A stretch of DNA of 64,000 nt, taken from the NCBI GenBank assembly GCA_910584155.1, contig CAJTYG010000002.1, positions 154,984-218,983 on the forward strand, in the 5' to 3' direction. Position numbers and translations under genes: made by a program. Shown here one piece after another: positions 16,188 to 25,800 of this stretch. Source of the DNA: an uncultured Christensenella sp. Its GTDB lineage: Bacteria > Bacillota > Clostridia > Christensenellales > CAG-917. The stretch's first letter is position 1. Each line of letters begins with the position of its first letter. The notes beneath the pieces were generated by a model that was not told the origin of the DNA, did no database searches, and saw only the letters and a list, made by a program, of their open reading frames with translations.

Positions 16188-17072
16188 TCAGATCCAAGTA
16201 AGCTTGCCGTCTTTTGTGACAGTAGCCCACTTCCCGTCCTTTTTGACCTTTGCTTCTCCGTCCTCAAAGGGTGTGCCTGCAGAATATTCGAAGGCGATCA
16301 CCACTTCGTTATTTTTGTTGATATAGCCGCACTTTTCGCCCTTTGCCACCATTGCAAGCCCTTCCGAAAAGCTCATCGCAATATCATAGTCAAGCGGGAT
16401 CACGACGTTGTTTTCGCTGTCGATATATCCGCACTTGCCGTCTATTTCCACAGAGGCAAGCCCCTCTTTAAAGCAAAACACCTCGTCGTACATTGCGGGT
16501 ATGACGGTTTTAAAGCCGTCGCTGAAGCCCCACTTGCCGCCCTTCATTATTTTACGCCAATTATCCACCGAAAGAGGCTCGGTCAATTTTTCCTGTCTTT
16601 GCGTACGCTGCGGCGGCTGCTGTTGAGGCTTATTCTTTTCCGCCCGTCTGTCTGCAAGCCCGAATTTTGACGAGCGCTGCTCCTGCTTATCTAAGGCAGG
16701 CGCACTCCTTTGCGGCTTCTGAGAATTTGGGGCGCCGTCCTTTTGCTCGATTTGCTTTAATTGCTGAGAGGGCTTTTGAGGTTCCGCCCTCAATGCCATA
16801 TCCACCTTGCGCAAGGCGTCCTTTATCTCAAAAAGCATTTTTTTGTTGAAGCCCTGCACCTTGTACATATCCTTGTCTGTGCGCTTGATAAGATCGCCCG
16901 CAGTAGCTATCCTGCCTTTTGCAAGCAGCTCGCAGGTGGTCTCGCTTATGCCAAGCTCCGCAAGCGTATATGCAAGCTGCTCGGCGGTATATAAAGTATC
17001 CGCAGCGGCGTCCTGCGACTGCGTTTGCGGCTTTTTATTTTTGTTGCGATAATAAAATTTTTTGTTTGCCAT
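16188..17072 (-). CDS. Fusion of RNA-polymerase alpha-CTD-like helical domain with WG repeats
   Basis: 294 residues. Residues about 28-90 read like the C-terminal domain of the RNA polymerase alpha subunit: LAELGISETTCELLAKGRI, TAGDLIKRTDKDMYKVQGF and MLFEIKDAL, i.e. the two helix-hairpin-helix pattern. A Q/P/K-rich linker (about 95-165) leads to three to four WG-type repeats (GGKWGFSDGF, GKCGYID, EKCGYIN, GKWATVT), each about 35 residues with YD or FEGLA elements. WG repeats usually serve binding. SD AAAGGAC, own promoter and terminator. Soluble. Function is unknown; DNA, RNA or protein tethering by the first domain is an inference. Confidence 0.75.
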   Translation of the reverse strand: MANKKFYYRNKNKKPQTQSQDAAADTLYTAEQLAYTLAELGISETTCELLAKGRIATAGDLIKRTDKDMYKVQGFNKKMLFEIKDALRKVDMALRAEPQKPSQQLKQIEQKDGAPNSQKPQRSAPALDKQEQRSSKFGLADRRAEKNKPQQQPPQRTQRQEKLTEPLSVDNWRKIMKGGKWGFSDGFKTVIPAMYDEVFCFKEGLASVEIDGKCGYIDSENNVVIPLDYDIAMSFSEGLAMVAKGEKCGYINKNNEVVIAFEYSAGTPFEDGEAKVKKDGKWATVTKDGKLTWI

Positions 17073-17088
17073 AAATGTCCTTTGCTAT

Positions 17089-17117
17089 ATCTTAGCATAT
17101 TTATTATACTATTTCAA
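17089..17117 (-). promoter_or_regulatory. Promoter of the alpha-CTD/WG gene
   Basis: Minus-strand TTGAAA (17112-17117), 17-bp spacer, TAAGAT (17089-17094), about 17 nt ahead of the start codon. It is divergent from the promoter at 17136. Confidence 0.65.
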
Positions 17118-17135
17118 GTAATAAACCTATCAAAG

Positions 17136-17164
17136 TTGACTTTTGACTGCGCGGAAGTTATACT
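17136..17164 (+). promoter_or_regulatory. Promoter placing +1 on the start codon of the 849-residue gene
   Basis: TTGACT (17136-17141), 17-bp spacer, TATACT (17159-17164). The ATG at 17171 lies exactly where +1 is expected (6 nt after the -10), and no proper SD is present; GGAAG at 17153-17157 is inside the promoter. Confidence 0.75.
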
Positions 17165-17170
17165 GTATTT

Positions 17171-19720
17171 ATGAAATTGTCGGTCAAATCATCAAACAGT
17201 AAAATAAATAGCATTGTTGCCTTTGCCGTCCTGCTCGTCATATGTATGGCGGCGTTTTCGGTCGCACTTTTTAATACGTCACACGTGGCTTTGGCGGACG
17301 ACGCTCCCGTTCAGCCCGCAGACACCTTTTCCGTTGAATTTCCGACAGACTATATCCCGTCCGAAAACCCGACGCTAATCGCCGCAAACGCAAATTATCT
17401 CGTCATCTACGACGAGGTTGCGTCCGCCCTGTACGTGCAGGGAAAGGGCATAAAGAACACTCGCACATATTTTGTGGATTTCGAGCTTGTTAAAACAATA
17501 AAGGTCGTTGGCAATTCTGTATTTATTTATGCCGACGGCGATACGTTCACTGTCGATCTTACAAATGCGCTTGCGACGCCCGTACAGCATGAGCTGCCCT
17601 CGCCGCAGTCCGCCGACTACTTCAGAAGCGACGGCACGTATCTATATGCCCGCAACATCTACGGCGCATTTTCCGTCTACGACGAGCATATGCAGCTCGC
17701 CTCAATAGAAGTCAAGGACGAAAACGGCGACAATACCACCGTCACGATAGACAACTATACATATCTCGACAGCGAGGGCTATCCTATCTTTATGGGCAGA
17801 GAGATAGTGCTTGCAGTTTACGACCGCACGTTTTATCTGTTTAGCAGCGAAAGCAACAAAGCGCCCCTTTTCACCGTTTTCGATCCGTTTTTGCAAACTA
17901 AAAGCGACGGCACCAAAACCGACTATATAACCGAAGCATACGTCGGCAACAACGTCGTTGTCGGTCAGCTTGCCGAAAGACCTAACGAGGCGGAGCGTGG
18001 CAAGCCCTTTCTCGTTGCGCTGAACAAGGTCACGGGACGTCAGATATTCAAATCGGAAATAGTACCTGACAGCTTCTGTGTATATGCGGACAGGCTGTTC
18101 ACCATAGAGGGCAAGCAAATCATCACCTACTCTCTTGACGAGGTGGAAATCGACGGCGAGTTTTATTACACGGGCTTTAAAAAGCTTTCCACTGTGAGTA
18201 TGGCGGGCAACGACGCCTATCACCTCGATACGCCGTCAGACATAATTCCGTTCGGAACGGGCTTTGCAGTAGCCGACACAAACAACGCACGCATAGCATA
18301 CATAGGCTCACAGCCCGCAATGACTTCGGTATCTCTCGGCACAGCGCCGCTGAAGCTCGCTGCGGATATGACGGGCGTATATGCTCTTTGCGCAAACGAT
18401 ACGATAATAAAGGTAGAAAACAACAAAGCCGTGCAAACGCTTACTGTGCAAAATGCGGTGGATATAGCCTGCCTTGCAGGCAAGCTGTACATATTAAAAA
18501 CCGACGGTCTTTACGCTTCAATCGGCACTGAGACCGTTAAGCTTGCCGCCGTCCAAAACGGCAGACGGCTTGCATGCGCAAAAGACGGCACTAATATTTA
18601 CGTTCTCAAGGACGACGGTATAGACGTATACTCGACAAGCGGCGAGCTCATAAATCAACTGCACGCAAACCTTGCCTCCGCAGTAGATTTTGCGGTGGAC
18701 TACGCAGGACAGATAGTCATAATGCGCAGTGACGGCTACGATATTTACGAAAACGACGGCACGCTAACCTTAAAGCAATCTACCCCACTTAAGTGTGAGG
18801 CTGCTGCTAAAGCGACTGTAAACTCAGTCTGTATTTATAAAAACTCCGTTTACTTTTCTGCCAAGGAGTGTCTTATAGGAAAAGTCACCGCAAGCTTGGG
18901 GCTTATTTCAAAGGACGATTTTGTTCCGTCTACGTTTGAGCCGTCCGCCGATATGAGCTATCATTTTGCAAAGCTGAAGGACGAAGTAAAGTCATATGTA
19001 TTCCCTGCCGACGGCAACATAGAAGCGATATATCCTGCGCCTAAGCAAACTGTACTCGTTTTTGACAGCGACAGCGAAAACGCATATGCGCTGCTTGACG
19101 GAAACTGCTTTGTAATACGCAAAGCGGACTATGAACAGGTGCAAATCAACGCTTTAAACGACGATTATGCGACAAAGCAGGACACCGAGCTGTTTGCTCT
19201 GCCAAGCGTTTCAAACGGCAAAATAAGCGTAAACAGCGGCGTCAGAGTGGAACTTGTGTCCGATTGCGCAGATTTTGAAAATGCCAAATGGCTGCGTGTG
19301 CGCTACAACTCTCATATTTATTTTGTAGCTGCAAGCGACGTTGAAAAATACGTTGAGATCATTCCCGAAGAAGAGAAAGTATTTGGAAAAGCAAAGGCGC
19401 ACAGAGTCGGCGGTTTAGTAAATATTTATGCCGAAGCAAACGATAGCAGCGCCGCCCTCACCCAAATCGTAGACGGCACAAAGGTTGAAGTTTTGGATAC
19501 TCTTGATGGCTTTTATCTTGTCAGATATGAGGATATCGTCGGATATATGGTAGACAAGGAAGTGCAGCTTGACGGCTTGACCACCGTGCAAATCATTGCT
19601 ATCGCAGTTGCCTGTTTCGTTGCCGTCGCAGGTATAGGCGTGTTTATAGCGATAGAGGTCACAAAGAAAAAAGCCGACCAAAACGCACATAAAGCGGAAA
19701 GGCGCAACGAGCGCAAATAG
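17171..19720 (+). CDS. Large cell-surface protein: propeller-like repeats, SH3-like domain, C-terminal anchor
   Basis: 849 residues. Signal peptide with hydrophobic core about 15-35 and a cleavage-like ALADD. The long extracellular part consists of repeated short beta blades (LYVQGKGI, YLYARNIYG, IYVLKDDGIDVYS, YDIYENDGT), a beta-propeller-like pattern. An SH3_3-type domain near 740-800 (VNIYAEANDSSAAL, VDGTKVEVLDTLDGFYLVRY, GYMVDKEV) commonly binds cell wall. A C-terminal helix (about 807-830) and a basic tail (KKKADQNAHKAERRNERK) anchor it. No enzymatic motif is seen. A sensor or adhesion role at the envelope is an inference. It is the clearest candidate for a leaderless mRNA in the window. 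Confidence 0.75.
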   Translation: MKLSVKSSNSKINSIVAFAVLLVICMAAFSVALFNTSHVALADDAPVQPADTFSVEFPTDYIPSENPTLIAANANYLVIYDEVASALYVQGKGIKNTRTYFVDFELVKTIKVVGNSVFIYADGDTFTVDLTNALATPVQHELPSPQSADYFRSDGTYLYARNIYGAFSVYDEHMQLASIEVKDENGDNTTVTIDNYTYLDSEGYPIFMGREIVLAVYDRTFYLFSSESNKAPLFTVFDPFLQTKSDGTKTDYITEAYVGNNVVVGQLAERPNEAERGKPFLVALNKVTGRQIFKSEIVPDSFCVYADRLFTIEGKQIITYSLDEVEIDGEFYYTGFKKLSTVSMAGNDAYHLDTPSDIIPFGTGFAVADTNNARIAYIGSQPAMTSVSLGTAPLKLAADMTGVYALCANDTIIKVENNKAVQTLTVQNAVDIACLAGKLYILKTDGLYASIGTETVKLAAVQNGRRLACAKDGTNIYVLKDDGIDVYSTSGELINQLHANLASAVDFAVDYAGQIVIMRSDGYDIYENDGTLTLKQSTPLKCEAAAKATVNSVCIYKNSVYFSAKECLIGKVTASLGLISKDDFVPSTFEPSADMSYHFAKLKDEVKSYVFPADGNIEAIYPAPKQTVLVFDSDSENAYALLDGNCFVIRKADYEQVQINALNDDYATKQDTELFALPSVSNGKISVNSGVRVELVSDCADFENAKWLRVRYNSHIYFVAASDVEKYVEIIPEEEKVFGKAKAHRVGGLVNIYAEANDSSAALTQIVDGTKVEVLDTLDGFYLVRYEDIVGYMVDKEVQLDGLTTVQIIAIAVACFVAVAGIGVFIAIEVTKKKADQNAHKAERRNERK

Positions 19721-19789
19721 TTGTAAACCGCCCCGATTTTATATGAAATTACAGGCATTTTCCTACAAACGGATATAAAATGTGATATT

Positions 19790-19817
19790 TAAAAAGCGGA
19801 CTTGCAGTCCGCTTTTT
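19790..19817. terminator. Bidirectional terminator between convergent genes
   Basis: Arms AAAAAGCGGACT (19791-19802) and AGTCCGCTTTTT (19806-19817), loop TGC. Perfect and flanked by A and T runs, it can end both the 849-residue gene and the LOG-family gene. Confidence 0.9.
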
Positions 19818-19834
19818 AATTGCCGTTTTTGCTA

Positions 19835-20401
19835 TTATAGCTTATCTTTTATTCCGTGATGACAGTCGGTGTATTGGTCTATATATTTTTCCAAAATAGC
19901 GATAGCCTCATCGGCATTTTTCACACCGTACACCTTGTCGTCCTCAATTTGCGGATAGCGCACACGGTAGTCAAGTCTTGTGCCTGCGACCTTTGCGCTC
20001 CAGCCGTCGCCGTCCTCAAACGCAAGTATGAGGCGCTTAAACGTCCACGCCGTAGACAGCTCGCACAGAGTGCCTGCCCCACCGCCGACTGCGATTACTG
20101 CGTCAGAGTTTGCCACGATGATGTTGCGATATACGTCAAGCCCCGTTGCGATGACGATATCGGCAAAGCCGTTTGTTTTGGTGCGGTCAAACTGCGGCAT
20201 TATTGCGATAGTGTCGCCGTCCTGATAAAACTTCGACGCCTTTGCGCCCTCGAAAGCGGCTTTCATCACGCCGCCCATTCCGCCGGAAACAACACGGTAG
20301 CCGTTGTCTACAAGCGCCTTGCCCATTTCATATGCGAACGCCCGCTTATTGCTGTCGTTGTCGACCACTGCGTCGCCGATTATTGATACGATTTTTTTCA
20401 T
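19835..20401 (-). CDS. LOG-family / TIGR00725-like Rossmann nucleotide-binding protein
   Basis: 188 residues from ATG 20401 (SD GAGGTG; an upstream GTG gives two extra residues). Rossmann-like fold of the lysine-decarboxylase-like/LOG superfamily: VSIIGDAV at the start, VVSGGMGGVMKAAFEGA, then PxVIAVGGGAGTLCELSTAW, where GGGxGTxxE is the phosphate-binding signature. LOG enzymes release cytokinin bases from nucleoside monophosphates; bacterial relatives act as nucleotide phosphoribohydrolases or are uncharacterised. A TATAAT precedes the gene around 20430. Substrate not predictable from sequence. Confidence 0.82.
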   Translation of the reverse strand: MKKIVSIIGDAVVDNDSNKRAFAYEMGKALVDNGYRVVSGGMGGVMKAAFEGAKASKFYQDGDTIAIMPQFDRTKTNGFADIVIATGLDVYRNIIVANSDAVIAVGGGAGTLCELSTAWTFKRLILAFEDGDGWSAKVAGTRLDYRVRYPQIEDDKVYGVKNADEAIAILEKYIDQYTDCHHGIKDKL

Positions 20402-20576
20402 ATTCACCTCAGATATTCTCTCTTATTATACGTATTGCAGTGCGTTTTTGTATAAACATTTTAAACATATTATCACTCTTTTAAAGCATTTTCAATATTA
20501 TATGCCAAATTAAACTTCATTTTGCAGTCAAAATAATAAAAATTGTCCGTTTTTTAGCATATTGAAAAATTTGCAG

Positions 20577-20605
20577 TTGATATTTTGCCGCTTGTATGAT
20601 AAAAT
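20577..20605 (+). promoter_or_regulatory. Promoter of the aminotransferase gene
   Basis: TTGATA (20577-20582), 17-bp spacer, TAAAAT (20600-20605). The leader is about 40 nt, with SD AAGAGG. Confidence 0.75.
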
Positions 20606-20651
20606 TTAAAAAATTTACATATAGTTAAACACCTAATAAAAGAGGCACGAT

Positions 20652-21836
20652 ATGATAGATTATTCGTCACTGTTGAACCCCGTAGCACAGCAAATCAAGC
20701 CGTCGGGGATAAGAAAGTTTTTCGGTATAGCCGCAACGAGAAAGGACTGCATATCTCTCGGCGTAGGCGAACCCGATTTTTCTACGCCTACTATTTTCAG
20801 TCAGGCAGGCATAAAAAGCATAAACGCAGGCAAAACGCACTACACCGCAAACGCAGGTCTGTTTGAGCTGAGAGATTTGATTGCAAAATATACAAAGCAG
20901 TTTTTAAACGTAGAATACGATCCAAACGATGAAATTCTGATAACCGTCGGAGCTTCCGAGGGTATCGACGTTGCGCTGAGATCCGTATGCGCCGCAGGCG
21001 ACGAGATACTCATTCCCGAGCCGTGCTTTGTATGCTATGCGCCCTTGGTCTCGCTTTGCGGCGGCACGCCCGTGCCTATCGAGTGCACTATCGAGGACGA
21101 ATTTAAGCTTACGCCGGCACTGCTCGAGGCAAAGATAACGCCCAAAACCAAAGGACTTTTGCTTGCATATCCCAACAACCCAACGGGCGCCGTTATGGAC
21201 GAGGAGGATTTGCTCAAAATAGTGCCTATCATAAAAGAACATAACCTCATCGTTTTGAGCGACGAAATTTACGGCGAGCTTGTATATGACGGACTTAAAT
21301 TCACGTCGATCGCATCCCTAGAGGGGATGAGGGAACGCACAATAGTCATCAGCGGCTTTTCAAAATACTTTGCAATGACGGGCTGGCGACTCGGCTATGT
21401 CTGCGCCCCGAGAGAAATCATCGAGGTGATGCACAAAATACATCAGTATGCCATTATGTGTGCGTCCACCGTTGCGCAATATACGGCGTATGAGGCGCTC
21501 AACACCTCGCTCAAAAACGGCTTCAAGGAAGTCCACGAAATGATGGAAATTTATGACGAGCGCCGCAGATACATATTGAAACGTCTTGACGAAATGGGGC
21601 TTGACTGCTTCAGACCGAGAGGTGCGTTTTATGTTTTCCCGAGCGTCAAATCAACGGGAATGGACGGCGAAGCTTTTGCCTATGCCCTGCTCGACGCCAA
21701 AAACGTGGCGGTCGTCCCCGGCGGCGCATTTGGAAAGAGCGGAAAGGACTTTATAAGGATAAGCTACGCTTATTCGCTTGAAGTCATCGAAAAAGCGTTT
21801 GACCTTATCGAAGAATTTTTAAAAGAAATAAGATAA
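20652..21836 (+). CDS. Class I/II PLP-dependent aminotransferase (aspartate/aromatic type)
   Basis: 394 residues, standard length. Fold type I landmarks are in order: SLGVGEPDF near the N-terminus, HYTANAGLFELRDLIAKY, LLAYPNNPTGAV, LIVLSDEIYGELVY and the PLP lysine in SGFSKYFAMTGWRLGY, then a final FIRISYAYS with the substrate-carboxylate Arg. The NPTG and SGFSK-x-x-x-MTGWR forms fit the PatA/AspC-like (I-gamma) group. The main substrate pair (aspartate, alanine, methionine or aromatic with 2-oxoglutarate) cannot be told from sequence. Single-gene unit with promoter and terminator. Confidence 0.92.
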   Translation: MIDYSSLLNPVAQQIKPSGIRKFFGIAATRKDCISLGVGEPDFSTPTIFSQAGIKSINAGKTHYTANAGLFELRDLIAKYTKQFLNVEYDPNDEILITVGASEGIDVALRSVCAAGDEILIPEPCFVCYAPLVSLCGGTPVPIECTIEDEFKLTPALLEAKITPKTKGLLLAYPNNPTGAVMDEEDLLKIVPIIKEHNLIVLSDEIYGELVYDGLKFTSIASLEGMRERTIVISGFSKYFAMTGWRLGYVCAPREIIEVMHKIHQYAIMCASTVAQYTAYEALNTSLKNGFKEVHEMMEIYDERRRYILKRLDEMGLDCFRPRGAFYVFPSVKSTGMDGEAFAYALLDAKNVAVVPGGAFGKSGKDFIRISYAYSLEVIEKAFDLIEEFLKEIR

Positions 21837-21856
21837 TTAAATTTAGTCAAATATAT

Positions 21857-21884
21857 AAAACGGACGCTTGAAGCGTCCGTTTTG
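21857..21884 (+). terminator. Terminator of the aminotransferase gene
   Basis: Arms AAAACGGACGCT (21857-21868) and AGCGTCCGTTTT (21872-21883), loop TGA. Lies about 20 nt past the stop codon; symmetric enough to work from the folD side too. Confidence 0.9.
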
Positions 21885-21904
21885 TATATATAAAGCCTAT
21901 TTTC

Positions 21905-22018
21905 TGTTTACTTTAACCTGCTTTAATTTACTTAAACTTACTTTAGTTTGCTTGAGCTTATAAGTTTGTGCGAGCTTTATTTTCAGTTTGCTTTAGCTTA
22001 CTTTAGTTTGCTTGCTTA
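21905..22018. repeat. Degenerate short tandem repeat at the 3' end of folD
   Basis: On the minus strand about ten imperfect units of 9-11 bp with the form AAGYAARYTAA follow one another, broken once by an unrelated stretch. The array begins inside the last codons of folD (the KQAN end) and runs about 95 bp into the intergenic space. Its units hold many TAA triplets. Confidence 0.65.
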
Positions 22019-22851
22019 TATGCCTTGAGCGTATTTGCTATGAGCATAGTCACCGTCATGGGACCTACGCCGCCGGGGACGGGCGTGATATACGAGCATT
22101 TATCCGCAACGTCCGCAAAATCGACATCGCCGCAAAGCTTGCCGTTTTCGTCCCTGTCCATTCCGACGTCTATTACGACTGCGCCGTCCTTTACCATATT
22201 TGCCTTTAAAAACTTCGCCTTTCCTATCGCAACGACAACGATATCCGCCTGCGACGTGACCTCTGCAAGATTTTTTGTGCGTGAATGGCAAAGCGTGACT
22301 GTGCAGTTTCTGTCAAGCAGAAGCTGCGCCATAGGCTTTCCAACAAGGTTTGAGCGACCTACCACGACCGCATTTTTGCCTTCGAGAGGAATATTGTAAA
22401 AATCGAGCAGCTTCATTACGCCAAACGGAGTACAGGCAATGAGGCTGTCACGTCCCGTCCAAAGCAAGCCCTTTTGCGCTGCCGTGCAACCGTCCACGTC
22501 CTTTTCGGGCGCAATGAGGTCCACAAGCTTGTTTTCATCAAGATGCTTTGGAATGGGCAGCTGCAATATCATTCCAGTCACGTCGGGATCTTGATTTAAC
22601 CGCTCTATTGTGCCTGCGACGTCCTCAAATGTGCTGTCCTCGGGCAGCTTGCACAGATACGATTTTATGCCCACTTCCTCGCACGCCTTGATTTTGTTGC
22701 GCACATAGACCTCTGACGCAGGGTTGTTGCCTACAAATATAACTGCAAGTCCTATTTCTCTTTTAAGACCACCTGCACGCATTGCTGCGACTTCCTGCGC
22801 TATCTGAGCACGTGTAGTTGCTGCGACAAGTTTTCCGTCGATTATCTGCAT
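22003..22851 (-). CDS. folD: Methylene-THF dehydrogenase / methenyl-THF cyclohydrolase
   Basis: 282 residues, complete. Interconverts 5,10-methylene-THF, methenyl-THF and 10-formyl-THF. Seen: GLAVIFVGNNPASEVYVRNK with the catalytic Lys (Y-x-x-x-K), LQLPIPKHLDE, DVDGC, VVVGRSNLVGKPMAQLLL for NADP and TPVPGGVGPMTVTML near the C-terminus. Last gene of the purine operon, 8 nt after purL, with SD AGGAGGG. The last few residues (YKQAN) are written in the repeat array that follows. Confidence 0.97.
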   Translation of the reverse strand: MQIIDGKLVAATTRAQIAQEVAAMRAGGLKREIGLAVIFVGNNPASEVYVRNKIKACEEVGIKSYLCKLPEDSTFEDVAGTIERLNQDPDVTGMILQLPIPKHLDENKLVDLIAPEKDVDGCTAAQKGLLWTGRDSLIACTPFGVMKLLDFYNIPLEGKNAVVVGRSNLVGKPMAQLLLDRNCTVTLCHSRTKNLAEVTSQADIVVVAIGKAKFLKANMVKDGAVVIDVGMDRDENGKLCGDVDFADVADKCSYITPVPGGVGPMTVTMLIANTLKAYKQAN

Positions 22852-22859
22852 AGTCCCTC

Positions 22860-25800
22860 CTATTTGAAGTATTTTACGGCAGACTCAAATATCTTCATAT
22901 CGTAATTGCCGACCACGTTTTTGTAAAGTCCGTTGCCTATGCGCTCGCTGTGTCCCATTTTGCCGAACACTCTGCCGTCAAACGAAGTTATACCCTCTAT
23001 CGCATATGCCGAGTTGTTTGGGTTGAACTGAATATCGCCTGTAGCGTTGCCGTCAAAATCGACGTACTGCGTAGCGATCTGTCCGTTTTCGGCAAGCTGC
23101 AATATCAGCTTTTCATCTGCAAAAAATCTGCCCTCGCCGTGCGAAATCGGCACGTTGTAGACCTCGCCGACCTCTGTGCCCGCAAGCCAAGGCGATTTGT
23201 TTGAAGCTATCCTTGTGCGCACTATCTTAGATTGGTGACGGGATATTGTGTTGAATGTGAGCGTCGGACAGCTTTCATCCGTATCGATTATCTTACCGTA
23301 CGGCACAAGTCCGAGCTTGATGAGCGCCTGAAAACCGTTGCATATGCCGAGCATAAGTCCGTCTCTGTTGTCAAGCAGGTCTGTCACGCCCTCTTTGATG
23401 AGTGCGTTGCGGAAGAACGCAGTGATAAATTTGCCGCTTCCGTCAGGCTCGTCGCCGCCCGAAAAACCGCCGGGTATAAACACTATCTGCGCAGTCTTGA
23501 GAGCCTTTGCAAACGCTTCCATACTGCGTGAAATTCCGCTTGCGCTGAGATTGTTTACTACGATTATCTCAGGCTCGGCACCTGCGTCACGCATTGCCTT
23601 TGCGCTGTCAAACTCGCAGTTGGTGCCCGGGAAAGCAGGTATGAGCACCTTTGGCTTTGCCACCTTGACGGCAGGCGCAACTCTCTGCCCCGCCTGATAT
23701 GAAAACGTCTTGAGGTTTCCGCAATTTTGACTGATATTGCAGGAATACACACTCTCAAGCTTGTTTTCATACACACTCTCTATCTCGTCAAACGGCACCG
23801 CTTCGTCCGAAAGCGTAAGCTTTCCGTCACTTGTAATTATACCTATAAGCTTGCCGTCGTTGACATCGCCCTCGACCTCGAGCATGAATGAGCCGTAGTT
23901 ATATTTAAATATATCCTCAACGCTGAGCGTGCCATCAAACCTAAAGCCGAAGCCGTTGCCCATACAGCACTTTATCACAGCCTCCGCAATGCCGCCGAGC
24001 GTAAGCGTATAACACGAAGCCACCTTTCCGCTTCGCATAAGCTTTGTCACCTTGTCAAAGGTTTCAATCAAAGATTTGGCGACAGGCAAACCGTCCTTAT
24101 CCACATCGCAGGACAGCATTATCACCTTGTTTCCCGCCTTTTTATATTCGGGCGAGATGATATTTTGCACCTTCTCGGTGGTGACCGCAAAGGATACGAG
24201 AGTCGGCGGAACGTGGATATCCTCAAACGAACCGCTCATCGAGTCCTTGCCGCCTATTGCGCCTATGCCGAGCTCTTTTTGCGCCTTGAATGCTCCGAGC
24301 AAAGCGGATAACGGCTTGCCCCAACGCTCGCTGTCCTTGTTTAAACGCTCAAAATACTCTTGGAAGGTGAGATAAACGTCCTTAAACTGCGCTCCCATTG
24401 CGATAAGCTTGCAAACGGATTCCACAACGGCAAGATATGCGCCGTGATAGGGGCTCTGTTCGGATATAAACGGATTGTATCCCCACGCCATAAGAGAGCA
24501 GTCGTCGGTATGCTTTTTCTCAACGGATATCTTTTGCACCATTGCCTGTATTGGCGTGCGCTGACGCTTTCCGCCAAACGGCATAAGCACCGTGCCTGCG
24601 CCTATAGTTGCGTCAAAGGTTTCGGCAAGACCACGTTTTGAGCATATATTGAGGTCGCCCGCAAGAGAAAGGACATTTTCTTTGAATGTACCTTTTATCT
24701 TTTTAGGCTCATACTGCGCTTTTTTTGCAATTACGTCGATGTGCTTTTCCGCACCGTTGGAATTTAAAAACTCTCGGCTGATATCCACTATCTTTTTGCC
24801 GTTCCATTTCATCACAAGTCTCGGCTCGTCCTGCACGACGGCGACCTTGCAAGCCTGCAAATTTTCCTGCTGAGCGAGCTGCAAAAATCTGTCTACGTCC
24901 TTAGCCTCGACAACGACAGCCATACGCTCCTGCGATTCGCTTATAGCAAGCTCCGTGCCGTCAAGTCCCTCGTATTTTTTAGGCACGGCATTCAAATCTA
25001 TGTCGAGTCCGTCCGCAAGCTCGCCGATAGCGACCGATACGCCGCCCGCACCGAAGTCGTTACAACGCTTTATCATTCTGCACGCTTCGCCGTTGCGGAA
25101 AAGCCTTTGCAGCTTGCGCTCTTCGGGGGCATTGCCCTTTTGCACTTCCGCACCGCACGCCTCAAGCGAATGAGCCGTGTGCGATTTGCTTGAGCCTGTC
25201 GCTCCGCCGCAGCCGTCTCTACCCGTGCTTCCGCCAAGCAGAATCACCACGTCGCCCGCAACGGGACGCTCTCTGCGCACATTCTCGGCAGGAGTTGCTG
25301 CGATGACTGCGCCGATTTCCATACGCTTTGCCGTATAGCCGTCGTGATATATCTCGTCGACAATGCCCGTTGCAAGACCTATCTGATTGCCGTATGAGGA
25401 ATATCCTGCTGCGGCAGTCGTCACTATCTTGCGCTGCGGCAGCTTGCCCTTTATCGTTTCGCTGACAGGCGTCAAGGGGTTGCCTGCGCCCGTAACTCTC
25501 ATAGCGCCGTAAACGTAGGACCTACCCGACAGCGGATCTCTTATTGCGCCGCCTATACAGGTCGCCGCTCCGCCGAAAGGCTCTATCTCGGTCGGGTGAT
25601 TGTGCGTTTCGTTTTTAAACAGCAGCAGCCACTTTTCGGTCACGCCGTCAACGTCAACGTCGATTTTCACCGTACAGGCGTTTATTTCTTCCGACTCATC
25701 AAGCTTATCAAGCTTACCCTCTTTTTTGAGATATTTGACGGCAAGCGTTGCAACATCCATAAGACAGACGGGCTTTGTTCTGCCAAGCTCCTTGCGTGTC

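Noticed and set aside
21905..22018. CRISPR array
   Set aside because: Units are 9-11 bp, degenerate, with no spacers, and no cas genes lie nearby.
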